From: an uncultured Clostridia bacterium
GTDB lineage: Bacteria > Bacillota > Clostridia > TANB77 > CAG-508
Assembly (NCBI GenBank): GCA_944386365.1
Contig: CALXAT010000001.1
Location: 62,001 to 126,000, forward strand
Length of the DNA: 64,000 nucleotides
Direction of reading: 5' to 3'
Position 1 is the stretch's first letter. Each line of letters starts with the position of its first letter. This document shows positions 43,434 to 52,849 of this stretch, piece by piece. Made by a program: the position numbers and the translations under genes. The notes beneath the pieces were generated by a model. That model had not been told where the DNA came from. It was given only the letters and a program-made list of their open reading frames with translations, and searched no databases.

Positions 43434-43462
43434 TTGAGAAAAATACAAATCTATGGTATAGT
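43434..43462 (+). promoter_or_regulatory. Sigma-A promoter
   Basis: TTGAGA, 17-base spacer, TATAGT, near twin of the one at 36278. Confidence 0.65.
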
Positions 43463-43483
43463 AAACAAAAGAAAGTAATAAAT

Positions 43484-43552
43484 ATGCAAGATATAAGAAT
43501 AGAAAATGTGTTATATAGTTTATCAAAGCAAGTTGAGGAAGGAATAATATAA
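43484..43552 (+). CDS. 22-residue upstream ORF
   Basis: Starts ATG CAA GAT ATA 22 bases after the -10 and ends two bases before the next ATG, covering its ribosome-binding site (GAGGAAGG). Encodes MQDIRIENVLYSLSKQVEEG and two more residues. Could be a leader peptide coupling translation, or a decayed gene start. Confidence 0.3.
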   Translation: MQDIRIENVLYSLSKQVEEGII

Positions 43553-43554
43553 TT

Positions 43555-44145
43555 ATGAAAATAGGAATCGATGTAGATGGTGTTATATTAGATTATGAAA
43601 GAATGCTAAAAACATATGGAGACTTATATGATTTCATAGAATTAAAGAAAAATGGAATCATTAATAGAAATGAACATTATTTGAGAAATAGATATAACTG
43701 GACAGAAGAAGAAAGAATGAATTTTGTCAATAAATACTTTTTAAAGTTATCGAAACAAACACCATTAGTTCCAGGTGCAAAAGATGTTATAAACATGTTA
43801 CAAAAAGAAGGAAATGACCTAATTGTCATATCTGCAAGAGGTGGAATGGTAGAAAAAATGAAAGATGTTGCAATCCAAAAGTTTAATGAAGAAGGTATTT
43901 CTTTTAATAAATACTATTGGAAACAAGATGATAAACTGGAAGTTGCACAAAAAGAACATATCGATTTTATGATAGATGATTCCTATGATGTTTGTAAGAA
44001 ACTATCAGAAAATGGAATAAAAACAATTTATTTTAGAGACAAAGAAATGAAAAAACTAGAACAAAATAAATATTTAAAAGAAGTTAGCAACTGGGGAGAA
44101 ATATATAGATATATAGAAAACAGTAGCAGTGATGGGGGATTTTAA
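43555..44145 (+). CDS. HAD-family 5'-nucleotidase-like phosphatase
   Basis: 196 residues. HAD motif I GIDVDGVIL (two catalytic Asp), motif II VISARG, and motif IV IDFMIDDSYDVC, with a cap containing RYNWTEEERMNFVNKYF. The layout resembles NT5C-type 5'(3')-deoxyribonucleotidases. GAGGAAGG is 8 bases upstream. Likely a cytosolic nucleotide phosphatase; the substrate is inferred. Confidence 0.75.
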   Translation: MKIGIDVDGVILDYERMLKTYGDLYDFIELKKNGIINRNEHYLRNRYNWTEEERMNFVNKYFLKLSKQTPLVPGAKDVINMLQKEGNDLIVISARGGMVEKMKDVAIQKFNEEGISFNKYYWKQDDKLEVAQKEHIDFMIDDSYDVCKKLSENGIKTIYFRDKEMKKLEQNKYLKEVSNWGEIYRYIENSSSDGGF

Positions 44146-44220
44146 TGCAAATTAACAAATGAACAAGCGATTGTAGTTTACGATAAGAATAAATACAAAA
44201 TAATTGAGACTAAATAAAGG

Positions 44221-44252
44221 AAAGAGAGTGTTAAACCACTTTCTTTTTTTTG
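44221..44252 (+). terminator. Rho-independent terminator
   Basis: GAAAGAGAGTG-loop-CACTTTCTTTTTTTT. Confidence 0.65.
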
Positions 44253-44303
44253 CTTTATATGATAGAATTCAAATATCACTAATAAAGGAGATTCATATGT
44301 CAG

Positions 44304-44942
44304 ATGTCAGAAAATAGTAAAGTATATTGGGATGAAATATATTGGGAAGATAAGATAAATAATAATAGGACAGATTTCATAAAAGACAATTGGATGGATA
44401 AATATATCGATGAAATACATAACGTTAAAAGAAAAAAAGCAATAGATTTGGGATGTGGTATAGGTCAAGATACAAAATGGCTACTAGATAATGGGTTTGA
44501 TGTTATATCTTGTGACATATCAGATATAGCACTACAAAAATTAAAAGAATTTATACCAAATAGTAAAACGATGCAGATGGATGTAAAAGAAAAATTACCA
44601 TTTAGAGACAATTCAGTAGGATTAGTTAATGCAAATTTATCTATTCATTATTTTGATATGGAAAATACAATAAAGATATTTAATGAAATATATAGAATCT
44701 TGCAACTTGATGGTATATTTATTGGAAGAATGAATTCAGATAAAAATGAAGGTTATATAAAAGATACAACAAAAGAAATTGAAAAAAATTTTTATTATGA
44801 TTATGGAAGATATTTTAGATTATTTAATAAAGAACAGTTTGATATCTTAACAAAACAATGGCATGTTATTGCCTTGAATGAAAATGTAACCATTAGATCA
44901 AATAGAAAGAAAGCATTATGGGAGTTCATGTTAAAAAAATAA
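44304..44942 (+). CDS. SAM-dependent methyltransferase
   Basis: 212 residues. Class I fold: motif I AIDLGCGIGQDTKWLL (~49), VISCDISDIAL, and LVNANLSIHYFDMENTIKIF. The start region carries a 7-base tandem duplication ATGTCAG-ATGTCAG: the first ATG (44297) is at the ideal distance from AAGGAG but out of frame (stops after six codons), while the in-frame ATG (44304) is 13 bases away. The duplication probably weakens translation. Substrate unknown; followed by Nudix genes. Confidence 0.75.
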   Translation: MSENSKVYWDEIYWEDKINNNRTDFIKDNWMDKYIDEIHNVKRKKAIDLGCGIGQDTKWLLDNGFDVISCDISDIALQKLKEFIPNSKTMQMDVKEKLPFRDNSVGLVNANLSIHYFDMENTIKIFNEIYRILQLDGIFIGRMNSDKNEGYIKDTTKEIEKNFYYDYGRYFRLFNKEQFDILTKQWHVIALNENVTIRSNRKKALWEFMLKK

Positions 44943-44959
44943 AAATATGGAGGAATAAA

Positions 44960-45478
44960 ATGAGATTATGGATACCTGAAGTAAAAAATATACAGGAATT
45001 AGATGAAGTTTTAAAAGAAAATAAAGAAATATCAAAAGATTATAAAGTGGCAGTAATCATATATGCTTTTGATGAAAACAATAAAATCATTTTTCAAAGA
45101 AGAGGACCAGGTTGTAGAGATGAGAGATTTAAATTAGAAACAATCGGTGGAAGTGTAAAAGAAAGCGATTCTGATTTTAAAACTGCTTTACATAGAGAGA
45201 TTATAGAAGAAGTTGGAACGGGAGCCAATATAGAAATAGAAGAATTCATTACATCAACTTATGCAACAACATTTGATAATAGATATCAAAAAGAACAACC
45301 TTGGGTGTATTTAGTATATAAAGGAATTTTGAAAAGTGGAAAACTAAAAATTGCAGAACCCAATAAATGCTTAGGGTACGAAAGATATAAAATTGGAGAA
45401 GTAAATGAAAATGAATTAAGTAACGGGGCGAAAGAACTTTATAGAATAGTAAGTGAAAAATATAATTATTTGAAATAG
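44960..45478 (+). CDS. Nudix hydrolase
   Basis: 172 residues; the start at 44960 has GGAGG six bases upstream. The Nudix box is GGSVKESDSDFKTALHREII, then EEVGT (~77-101), matching GX5EX7REUXEEXGU closely. It hydrolyses a nucleoside diphosphate linked to another moiety. An N-terminal ~30-residue extension (RLWIPEVKNIQELDEVL) is unusual. Possibly co-transcribed with the methyltransferase. Confidence 0.8.
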   Translation: MRLWIPEVKNIQELDEVLKENKEISKDYKVAVIIYAFDENNKIIFQRRGPGCRDERFKLETIGGSVKESDSDFKTALHREIIEEVGTGANIEIEEFITSTYATTFDNRYQKEQPWVYLVYKGILKSGKLKIAEPNKCLGYERYKIGEVNENELSNGAKELYRIVSEKYNYLK

Positions 45479-45491
45479 GAGAAAAAATAAA

Positions 45492-46006
45492 ATGGAATTA
45501 TGGAATATTTTAGATGAAAACGGAAATCCAACAGGAATTACTTTAGATAAAGATGATAAAAGAACATGGGAAAAAGATGCTTATCATCAAGGTGTTGATG
45601 CATGGATTATTAATTCAGAAAATAAGATTTTGATTCAAAAAAGAGCAGCTCAAAAGAAAAGAGAACCGAATGTATGGTCCATGACTGTAGGGGGTCTGTA
45701 ATAAAAGGAGAAACTCTAATGGAAGCACTTAAAAGAGAAACTATGGAGGAATTGGGGATTGAATTAAATGATGAAAAAGCAAAGAAAATACAACACTATA
45801 AATTACCCAATTTATGGTTAGATGTCTATTTAGTTAAACAAGAGGTGAATTTAGAAGATATAAAATTACGTAGAGAAGAAGTTTCAGATATTAAATTTGC
45901 TACATTTGATGAAATAGAAACAATTTATAATAATCAGATGTTTATGAAAAATAGATGGGAGTTTGTTAGAGAGGATATAAAAAAATTTATTGATAATACT
46001 AAATAA
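45492..46006 (+). pseudogene. Second Nudix hydrolase, frameshifted in a G-run
   Basis: The first frame (MELWNILDENGNPTG..., IPP-isomerase/YfcD-like start) ends at 45701 within the Nudix box: SMTVGGL then stop. The other frame resumes GSVIKGETLMEALKRETMEE then LGIE at once. GTAGGGGGTCTG has five G where six bases are needed, so one base is lost between the two Gly codons. Restored, it would be a complete ~171-residue Nudix protein. Either recent decay, slippage-controlled expression or sequencing error. Confidence 0.7.
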
Positions 46007-46137
46007 GAATAAATATATAATAGGATGGAATGAAAAAATGGGCTTTACTAAAGTAAAAAGGATTAGTTGCAAATAGAAGACAAAATATTTATTAATTATG
46101 AAATAAAGAAAGATATGGAAGGGAATTTTCTAAAGTA

Positions 46138-46710
46138 ATGAATTTATTAAATATTGGAATAGAAGAATTTAAAAAAGTAGTATATCCTAAATACATAAAG
46201 ATTTTTCCAAAAGAAGAAAGAAAAGAATTAAAAACGATAGAAGACAACTTTAGTAAAAATATGACAAGATTTATAAAGATATGTGAAAATGATAAGTTTA
46301 TAGGATTTTTTATCATTAACACAATTCCAAATAATAAATATTTGCAATTGGATTATTTTGCTATTTTAGAACCATATCGAAATAAAGGATATGGGACAAA
46401 AGCAATCATTCTATTAAAAGAACAAATGAAAATATATGATGGAATATTTGTAGAAGTAGAAAAGCTGGGATTAGGAGAAGATGAACAAGATAATATATTA
46501 AGAGAAAGAAGAGTCAAATTTTATGAAACTTTAGGATTTGAAAAATTAAACTTTGACTTAAAATGGTATGGAACTTTAATTTTATCAGTATACATATTAT
46601 CAACTTCGATGCATAAAGATAATGAAAATGAGATTTTAAAGAATATGTTTGAAATATATTATTTAATACATGGAAAAGAAAAGGTAGAAAAAAATTGCCA
46701 AGTAATATAA
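46138..46710 (+). CDS. GNAT N-acetyltransferase
   Basis: 190 residues. Acetyl-CoA site YRNKGYGTKAIILL (R/QxxGxG/A motif) near residue 79, preceded by the beta4 strand YLQLDYFAILEPY, and followed by RERRVKFYETLGFEKLNF. Substrate not readable. The ribosome-binding site (GGAAGGGA) is 13 bases away, rather far. Confidence 0.75.
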   Translation: MNLLNIGIEEFKKVVYPKYIKIFPKEERKELKTIEDNFSKNMTRFIKICENDKFIGFFIINTIPNNKYLQLDYFAILEPYRNKGYGTKAIILLKEQMKIYDGIFVEVEKLGLGEDEQDNILRERRVKFYETLGFEKLNFDLKWYGTLILSVYILSTSMHKDNENEILKNMFEIYYLIHGKEKVEKNCQVI

Positions 46711-46803
46711 CTAAGAACATTGAAAAGGAAATATATTAAGAAAATAAATAAAAGCTTCTAATTGATAAATTTACATAAAATTAATCAAATTTCATATAAT
46801 CAT

Positions 46804-46832
46804 TTGACCAAAGCCCTTTTATGCTATATAAT
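46804..46832 (+). promoter_or_regulatory. purH promoter
   Basis: TTGACC, 17-base spacer, TATAAT; 66 bases before purH. Confidence 0.75.
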
Positions 46833-46898
46833 AGTAGTGCAGTGTAAAGATTTAAGCCAAATATAGAATATAAATTGTAGAAATTTAAGGAGGTAATT

Positions 46899-48446
46899 AT
46901 GAAAGCATTAATTAGCGTTTCAGACAAAAGCGGAATAGTGGAGTTTGCAAAAGAATTAGAAAAATTAGGAATCGAAATTATATCAACAGGAGGAACCTAT
47001 AAGAAGTTAAAGGAAGATGGTGTAAAGGTAACTGAAATTTCTGATTATACAGGATTCCCAGAATGTTTAAATGGTAGGGTAAAAACACTTCATCCTAAAG
47101 TACATGCAGGAATATTGGCAGTAAGAAACAACCCAAATCATATGAAACAATTAAAAGAATTAAATATAGATACAATTGATTTTGTTGTTGTTAATTTATA
47201 TCCATTCAAACAAACAATTTTAAAAGAAGGAGTAACCAGAGAAGAAGCAATTGAAAACATAGACATTGGTGGACCTACTATGCTTAGAAGTGCTGCAAAA
47301 AATTACCAAGATGTTACAGTTATAACAGACCCAAAGGATTATCAAAAAGTATTAGATGAATTAAAAGAAAATGGACAAGTATCATTAGATACCAAATTTT
47401 ATTTAATGAATAAAGTATTTGAACATACAGCAAGTTATGATGCTATGATATGTAAATACTTAAAAGAAGAAAGAAAAGATAATTCATTACCACAAGAGTT
47501 AACATTAACATATGAAAAAGTAGAAGAAATGCGTTATGGAGAAAACCCACATCAAATTGGTGCTTTATATAAAGAAATCGGAAAATGTGAAGGTTCTCTA
47601 ACAATTGCAAAACAATTAAATGGAAAACAATTATCATTTAACAATATTAATGATACAAATGGTGCATTAGAATTATTAAAAGAATTTGATGAACCAACTG
47701 TTGTTGCATGTAAACATGGGAATCCATGTGGTGTAGGAAGTAGTAGTGATATTTATGAAGCATGGAAAAAAGCATTTGAAGCTGACAAAACTTCAATCTT
47801 TGGAGGAATTGTTGTAGCAAATAGAGAAATCACAAAAGCAATGGCACAAGAAATGAAAGAAATCTTCTTAGAAGTAATTGTTGCACCTTCTTATGAACCA
47901 GAAGCTTTAGAAATATTAAAAACAAAGAAAAATGTAAGAGTATTAGAATTACCATCTATTACAGTAAAACAACCAGAAAATGCCTTAGATATCAAAAAAA
48001 TAAATGGTGGTGTAATTGTACAAACAATTGATTCAAAATTATTAGATGACTATAAAGTTGTAACAGATAGAAAGCCAACAGATAAAGAATTAGAAGATTT
48101 GTTATTTACATGGAAAATTGTAAAATATGTTAAATCAAATGGAATTGCACTTGGAAAAGATAAACAATCAATTGGAATTGGACCTGGACAAGTAAATAGA
48201 ATTTGGGCTACTGAGCAATCAGTAGAACATGCTGAAGAATTAATTGGAGAAGGTGTAACAAAAGGAGCTGTTCTTGCATCAGATGCATTCTTCCCATTCT
48301 CAGATTGTGTAGAAGCTGCACATAAAGCTGGGATTACAGCAATTATTCAACCAGGTGGTTCTATAAGAGATCAAGATTCAATTGATAAATGTAATGAATA
48401 TGGAATTGCCATGATTTTTACAGGAATGAGACATTTTAGACATTAA
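46899..48446 (+). CDS. purH: AICAR transformylase / IMP cyclohydrolase
   Basis: 515 residues. Carries out the last two steps to IMP. N-terminal cyclohydrolase (MGS-like) domain with [35 protein letters not shown]-terminal transformylase with the catalytic [10 protein letters not shown] (~269) and [23 protein letters not shown], and RHFRH at the end. AAGGAGG precedes the ATG. It is separated from the other pur genes by ~17 kb but has its own promoter and terminator. Confidence 0.97.
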   Translation: MKALISVSDKSGIVEFAKELEKLGIEIISTGGTYKKLKEDGVKVTEISDYTGFPECLNGRVKTLHPKVHAGILAVRNNPNHMKQLKELNIDTIDFVVVNLYPFKQTILKEGVTREEAIENIDIGGPTMLRSAAKNYQDVTVITDPKDYQKVLDELKENGQVSLDTKFYLMNKVFEHTASYDAMICKYLKEERKDNSLPQELTLTYEKVEEMRYGENPHQIGALYKEIGKCEGSLTIAKQLNGKQLSFNNINDTNGALELLKEFDEPTVVACKHGNPCGVGSSSDIYEAWKKAFEADKTSIFGGIVVANREITKAMAQEMKEIFLEVIVAPSYEPEALEILKTKKNVRVLELPSITVKQPENALDIKKINGGVIVQTIDSKLLDDYKVVTDRKPTDKELEDLLFTWKIVKYVKSNGIALGKDKQSIGIGPGQVNRIWATEQSVEHAEELIGEGVTKGAVLASDAFFPFSDCVEAAHKAGITAIIQPGGSIRDQDSIDKCNEYGIAMIFTGMRHFRH

Positions 48447-48464
48447 TATTATAGAAATAAACTT

Positions 48465-48500
48465 ATCAGTAGATAGAAAAAATATCTGCTGATATTTTTT
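48465..48500 (+). terminator. purH terminator
   Basis: ATCAGTAGATA / TATCTGCTGAT stem then ATTTTTT. Confidence 0.85.
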
Positions 48501-48594
48501 ATTAAAAGGTACATTATATATAATTGCTATTTCTAATCATAAATGGTAAAATGGCTATGAAATAGATATAGTAAAAAAATAAAGGAGGAGTATT

Positions 48595-48990
48595 ATGGAT
48601 GTAAAAGAAGCTATTCCTAAGAGTATTGCAACAGTTATGAAAGGAACTTATGTATATGTAAAAACAGATAAATTGGAAAAACCAGATATTCACTTTATGG
48701 TTTCAAAAGATAAAGATGAAATCACAGTTGTAACTGAAAAAGCAAATGCAGAAAAATTAAATGCATTAGAAATTGTGGGAGATTATAAATTGATTGAATT
48801 TAAACCAGCTGTACCATTTCAAACAGTAGGATTCTTAGCTAAAATTGCTGAAGTGATAGCTAATCAAGGTATGAATATATTAATCGTTTCTACTTTTTCA
48901 AAAGATTATATTATGATAAAAGAAGAACTTTTAGAAAAAGGAATTCAAGCACTAAAAGATACTGGATTTCCAATAGAATATGAAGGGTAA
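48595..48990 (+). CDS. ACT-domain protein
   Basis: 131 residues; AAGGAGG upstream. Tandem ACT-like fold of the CASTOR/ACT_7 type: DYKLIEFKPAVPFQTVGFLA, KIAEVIANQGMNILIVST is the conserved core. Small-molecule (amino-acid) sensor by family. No attached catalytic domain, so probably a stand-alone ligand-binding regulator. 23 bases before the HD gene. Confidence 0.75.
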   Translation: MDVKEAIPKSIATVMKGTYVYVKTDKLEKPDIHFMVSKDKDEITVVTEKANAEKLNALEIVGDYKLIEFKPAVPFQTVGFLAKIAEVIANQGMNILIVSTFSKDYIMIKEELLEKGIQALKDTGFPIEYEG

Positions 48991-49013
48991 GTAATAGAGA
49001 GGAAAGGAAAAAC

Positions 49014-49583
49014 ATGAAAGAACAATATTTGGAAATAGAAAGAAAGCATGAAAGGCTAATAAATATAGCTATTGAAAAAATGAAACAGTCAGAAGACCCA
49101 AAACATAATTTAGTACACATTTTAGATGTGGTAGAATATATAAAAGAAATATTGGAAACAGAAAATAGTGCTAACAAAGAAGTATGTATCATTGCTGCAT
49201 ATTGGCATGATGTAGGAAGAATACAACAACATAAAGGACATGAATTAATAAGTGCTAATGAATTAAAAATGGAGATGGAAAAACAAAATTATCCAACGGA
49301 GTTTATAGAAAAATGTTATAAAGCAATTTATAAGCATAGCTGGAAGGAAGAACCAGAAACATTAGAAGGAATTATTCTAAGAGATGCAGATAAAATCGAT
49401 TTTGTGGGGATTAATCGATGGAAAGAATGTATACAAAAAGACTGTAAATTTCATAAAATACTAGAATTATTACCAACATTAAGAAAAGATATTTTAAAAT
49501 TAGAAATATCAAAAGAAGTTTTTGATAGAGAAATTGGAAAATTAGTCAGTTTTTTGCATAACCAGATTTTTGATAATAAATGA
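49014..49583 (+). CDS. HD-domain phosphohydrolase
   Basis: 189 residues. HD site with HNLVHILDVVEYI, IIAAYWHDVGRIQQHKGHEL (~61), AIYKHSW (~103) and LRDADKIDFVG (~122). Similar to YedJ/RelA-like small HD hydrolases. Likely acts on a phosphorylated small molecule; substrate unknown. Possibly co-transcribed with the ACT protein. Confidence 0.8.
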   Translation: MKEQYLEIERKHERLINIAIEKMKQSEDPKHNLVHILDVVEYIKEILETENSANKEVCIIAAYWHDVGRIQQHKGHELISANELKMEMEKQNYPTEFIEKCYKAIYKHSWKEEPETLEGIILRDADKIDFVGINRWKECIQKDCKFHKILELLPTLRKDILKLEISKEVFDREIGKLVSFLHNQIFDNK

Positions 49584-49629
49584 TAAATATATAAAATTAA
49601 GTAATATAAAAATGTAAAATGTAAAAAAT

Positions 49630-49674
49630 AAATATGTAGATATTTTGATATTTTGATATATCTGCATATTTTTA
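49630..49674 (+). terminator. Rho-independent terminator
   Basis: AATATGTAGATA / TATCTGCATATT stem and T-run. Confidence 0.7.
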
Positions 49675-49692
49675 TTTAATAAGGAGAAGAAA

Positions 49693-50158
49693 ATGATAGT
49701 TGAAAATCAATATTTAGAAGATATTCAAAAAATATGGGAAGAAAACAATAGTGGATATATTACAAAAGAAAGTAATCAAATGCTTTTAAATAATGATAAA
49801 ATATTAAAGTTGGTGTATTTAGAAGAAAATGTTCCAGCACGGATATATTGCTGTATATCAAGGAAAAGATTTTTTAGAGTTAGAAAAATTTCCAAACAAA
49901 ATACAAAATATGCCAGATAAAGTAGCATATATTTGGGAAGTTGTTACCAGAAAAGAATTTATGGGAAGGGGAATTGCTAAAAAGTTATTAACATATGTAT
50001 TAGACAGATTTAATAATTATACTATATATAGTTGCATTCATGTAAATAACATACCATCTATTCTTCTACATGAAAAATATGGTTTTAAAGAATTATATCG
50101 ATTTGAAGAAAAAATAGACAATAGAATAACAAATCACATTATGTTTATTAAAAAATAG
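49693..50158 (+). pseudogene. GNAT acetyltransferase, frameshifted
   Basis: AAGGAGAAG precedes the ATG. The first frame runs ~47 codons (IVENQYLEDIQKIWEENNSG... LVYLEENVP), then goes astray near 49835; the other frame continues HGYIAVYQGKDFLELEKFPN, IWEVVTRKEFMGRGIAKKLL (acetyl-CoA site MGRGIA) and ENNIPSILLHEKYGF-like tail (VNNIPSILLHEKYGFKELYR). A one-base shift in GTTCCAGCACGG accounts for it. Restored length ~155, normal for GNAT. Confidence 0.7.
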
Positions 50159-50226
50159 AATCATTGTTTTATGAAATATTAAAATGAAACTGCAATTGGA
50201 GTTAATTTTCCCAAATATCTAAATAC

Positions 50227-50255
50227 TTGAGAAAATAGAGAAAATATGTTATACT
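50227..50255 (+). promoter_or_regulatory. Sigma-A promoter
   Basis: TTGAGA, 17-base spacer, TATACT; 110 bases before the next gene. Confidence 0.65.
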
Positions 50256-50366
50256 ATATACTAGTAAATTAATTTTTACTATTTCAAGATAATTATCAAG
50301 AAGGAGGGTAGTCTTTATTTTTGTAACTCGTTAACTAAGTAGGTAAAAATATACGGAGGCTTTATT

Positions 50367-52157
50367 ATGAAAATGCTAAAAGCGATATTAACAGGAGTAG
50401 CAATTGTACTGTATGGGGTACTGTATTACATTTGGTTACCAGCACTTTCACTGTCTAATTTTGAGGGATTCTTATTTATAATAATAGGAGTCGTTCTATT
50501 AGCAGGTGTAGTTGGACTTTGGCTCACAGATGAGTATGAAACATACAGGTATCAAATTCCACTGGGAGCATTAGGTGCTTGCTTACTAGTGTTACTTATA
50601 GGAGGAGTGGCTAGATCACGTGTATTTACAGCTAATGACAGGTATGAACAGCTCGGAGAAGTTGAAGAACGGTCTTTTTTAGAAGACATTGTAGAGTTGG
50701 ATACTTCGCAAATACCGATTGTTGATATTGAATTGGCAGAAAAAGTAGCAGATAAAGAATTAGGTGAAGATTTAGCACTGGGATCACAAGTGGAAATTGG
50801 TGAATTTACCAATAAACAAGAAGTAAATGGCAAATTATACTATATAGCACCCCTAGAGCATAGTGGTTTTTTTAAATGGTTTTCTAATTCAGAAGGAACG
50901 CCTGGATATGTTATGGTCAGTGCAACTAATCCAAACGATGTTGAATTGGTCAGAGAGGTTGATGGAAAAGAACTGAAACTTCGTTATATTAATTCAGGGT
51001 ATTTTGGAGATGATATCAAAAGACATATCCGCTCAGAAGGTTACCATACCACAGGGCTTACGGAATATAGCTTTGAAATTGATGATAATGGTAATCCTTA
51101 CTGGGTAGTAACTACCTATGAAAATGATTTGTTATGGAGATGTCCAGAGGCGACAGGAGTTGTTATCTGTGATGCTCAAACGGGTGAATGTGAAGAATAT
51201 TCCATTGAAGAAACACCGGAATGGGTAGATATTATTCAACCAGAAAGCTTTGTAAAAAGTCAAATAAAAAATTATGGTAAATATGTACATGGTTTTTGGA
51301 ATTTTTCCAATAAGGATGAGCTTTCCATGACAGAACATATGACAACTGTATACAATGATGGAGAGTGTTATTACTATACCGGTATGAGTTCTGTAGGAGA
51401 GGATGATGGAACTGTTGGGTTTATCATGGTTAATACCAGAACTAAAGAGGCAATAATGTATCGAATGACAGGAGCTACAGAAGAAGCAGCTATGCGAAGC
51501 GCTGAAGGAAAAGTTCAGGATAAAAAGTATACAGCAACGGTACCGATTCCTTTAAACATCTCAGGCATTCCTGCATATTTCTGTACACTTAAAGACGATG
51601 AAGGTCTCATAAAAGAATATGCAATGCTGAAAATCGAGGATTATTCCATAGTGGCAACTGGAGAATCGATTGAATCTACCAAAAGAAGCTTTGTAAATGC
51701 TGTTAACAACAGTGGAAGTTCAGTAGATTTTGGCGATGAGGCATATGGATATACAGTAAATGGAAGTATCTCTAGAATTACAGCTAATGTAGAAGATGGT
51801 GATACTTATTATTACATGGTTTTAGAAGGAGATACAACTAAATTGTATATTGCTTCTTATTTTATCTCTGATGAACTACCAATCACCCGAGAAGGTGATG
51901 AAGTGGAAATTTCATATGTACAAGAAGGAAATGGAACTATAAATGTCGTGAAATTCGATAATCTTGCGTTTTTAGGAGAAACTAGTCCTGAACAAGAGAG
52001 ATTAGATGCAGAGCAAGAAGAAAATAATATTATCAATGATCCGAATACCAATATTACAAACGTGGATCCAGAAGCAAATCAGGAGGAATGGGATAGTCTT
52101 ACTGAGGAGGAAAAAGCAAAGTTACTCGAACAGATACAAGACGAAGAAAATGAGTAA
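50367..52157 (+). CDS. Large membrane-anchored protein, unknown
   Basis: 596 residues; ACGGAGG is 9 bases upstream. Three hydrophobic segments at ~5-25, ~33-52 and ~67-85, then a ~490-residue domain presumably outside the membrane, with repeated beta-rich units (YWVVTTYENDLLWRCPEATG, VVICDAQTGECEEYSI; YYYTGMSSVGEDDGTVGFIM) that recall PepSY-like propeptide folds, an OB-like segment (~505-545) and an acidic C-terminus (DSLTEEEKAKLLEQIQDEEN). Base composition and codon choice are noticeably less A-rich than neighbouring genes. Family not recognised by name. Single-gene unit with its own terminator. Confidence 0.6.
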   Translation: MKMLKAILTGVAIVLYGVLYYIWLPALSLSNFEGFLFIIIGVVLLAGVVGLWLTDEYETYRYQIPLGALGACLLVLLIGGVARSRVFTANDRYEQLGEVEERSFLEDIVELDTSQIPIVDIELAEKVADKELGEDLALGSQVEIGEFTNKQEVNGKLYYIAPLEHSGFFKWFSNSEGTPGYVMVSATNPNDVELVREVDGKELKLRYINSGYFGDDIKRHIRSEGYHTTGLTEYSFEIDDNGNPYWVVTTYENDLLWRCPEATGVVICDAQTGECEEYSIEETPEWVDIIQPESFVKSQIKNYGKYVHGFWNFSNKDELSMTEHMTTVYNDGECYYYTGMSSVGEDDGTVGFIMVNTRTKEAIMYRMTGATEEAAMRSAEGKVQDKKYTATVPIPLNISGIPAYFCTLKDDEGLIKEYAMLKIEDYSIVATGESIESTKRSFVNAVNNSGSSVDFGDEAYGYTVNGSISRITANVEDGDTYYYMVLEGDTTKLYIASYFISDELPITREGDEVEISYVQEGNGTINVVKFDNLAFLGETSPEQERLDAEQEENNIINDPNTNITNVDPEANQEEWDSLTEEEKAKLLEQIQDEENE

Positions 52158-52173
52158 AATTGAATAAAGACAG

Positions 52174-52209
52174 GGAGTGGAAAGATAGAGATATCTTTCC
52201 ATTCCTTTT
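52174..52209 (+). terminator. Rho-independent terminator
   Basis: GGAGTGGAAAGATA / TATCTTTCCATTCC stem then TTTTA. Confidence 0.85.
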
Positions 52210-52276
52210 ATTATGTTGATAAAAAATAAGATATATGATATATTGAAAAAAATTAAAGATAATAGGAGGAAAGCGT

Positions 52277-52723
52277 ATGGTAGTTATAGCGGGATGTATC
52301 GTAAGAAAAGGAAACAAAATCCTAATGGTAAAAGAAGCAAAAAAGAAATGTTATGGACAGTGGAATTATCCAGCAGGACACATGGAAGAAGGAGAAAAAA
52401 TAACAGATGCGGCGATAAGAGAAACATTTGAAGAAACAGGCTGTAAGGTAAAATTAACAGGAGTATTACCAATATGTTCATTTGATAAACCAGAAGGAAC
52501 AAGAATATTGGTAAAATTTACAGCTGATGTTATAGAAGAGAATATAACATTTGATACAAACGAAATTTTAGATGTACAATGGATAGACATGGATACAATA
52601 GAAAATATGTCAAGAGAAGAATTAAGAGCTTATGATACCAATATAGCACATTTAAAAGCTTTGAAAGAAAATAAAATATTTCCATTAGAAGTTTTTGATG
52701 ATACAAAATATTTAGGAAAATAA
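52277..52723 (+). CDS. Nudix hydrolase (MutT-like)
   Basis: 148 residues; AGGAGG upstream of the ATG. Compact form: VVIAGCIVRKGNKILMVKEA, then the Nudix box GHMEEGEKITDAAIRETFEE-TGCKV (~37-62). Hydrolyses a nucleoside diphosphate derivative; the exact substrate is not readable. Intact, in contrast to the one at 45492. Confidence 0.85.
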   Translation: MVVIAGCIVRKGNKILMVKEAKKKCYGQWNYPAGHMEEGEKITDAAIRETFEETGCKVKLTGVLPICSFDKPEGTRILVKFTADVIEENITFDTNEILDVQWIDMDTIENMSREELRAYDTNIAHLKALKENKIFPLEVFDDTKYLGK

Positions 52724-52812
52724 AAGATTAAAGAAGAATGCGTAATGAGAAGTTAATGACAATGAAAAATTTATTAAATATTCTAGTTTGGGTAAAAAAT
52801 ATATAAAAAGTA

Positions 52813-52843
52813 TTGACTTAGAGTGGACTTAAGGTGATAAACT
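52813..52843 (+). promoter_or_regulatory. Orphan MerR-type promoter
   Basis: TTGACT, 19-base spacer, TAAACT, with an imperfect dyad ACTTAGAGTGGACTTAAGGT in the spacer (52816-52835). The overlong spacer with a dyad is the MerR-family hallmark, and the sequence resembles the operator before merR at 56023-56053, including the preceding AAAAGTATTGACTTA. No gene follows for ~370 bases. Confidence 0.55.
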
Positions 52844-52849
52844 ACTATT

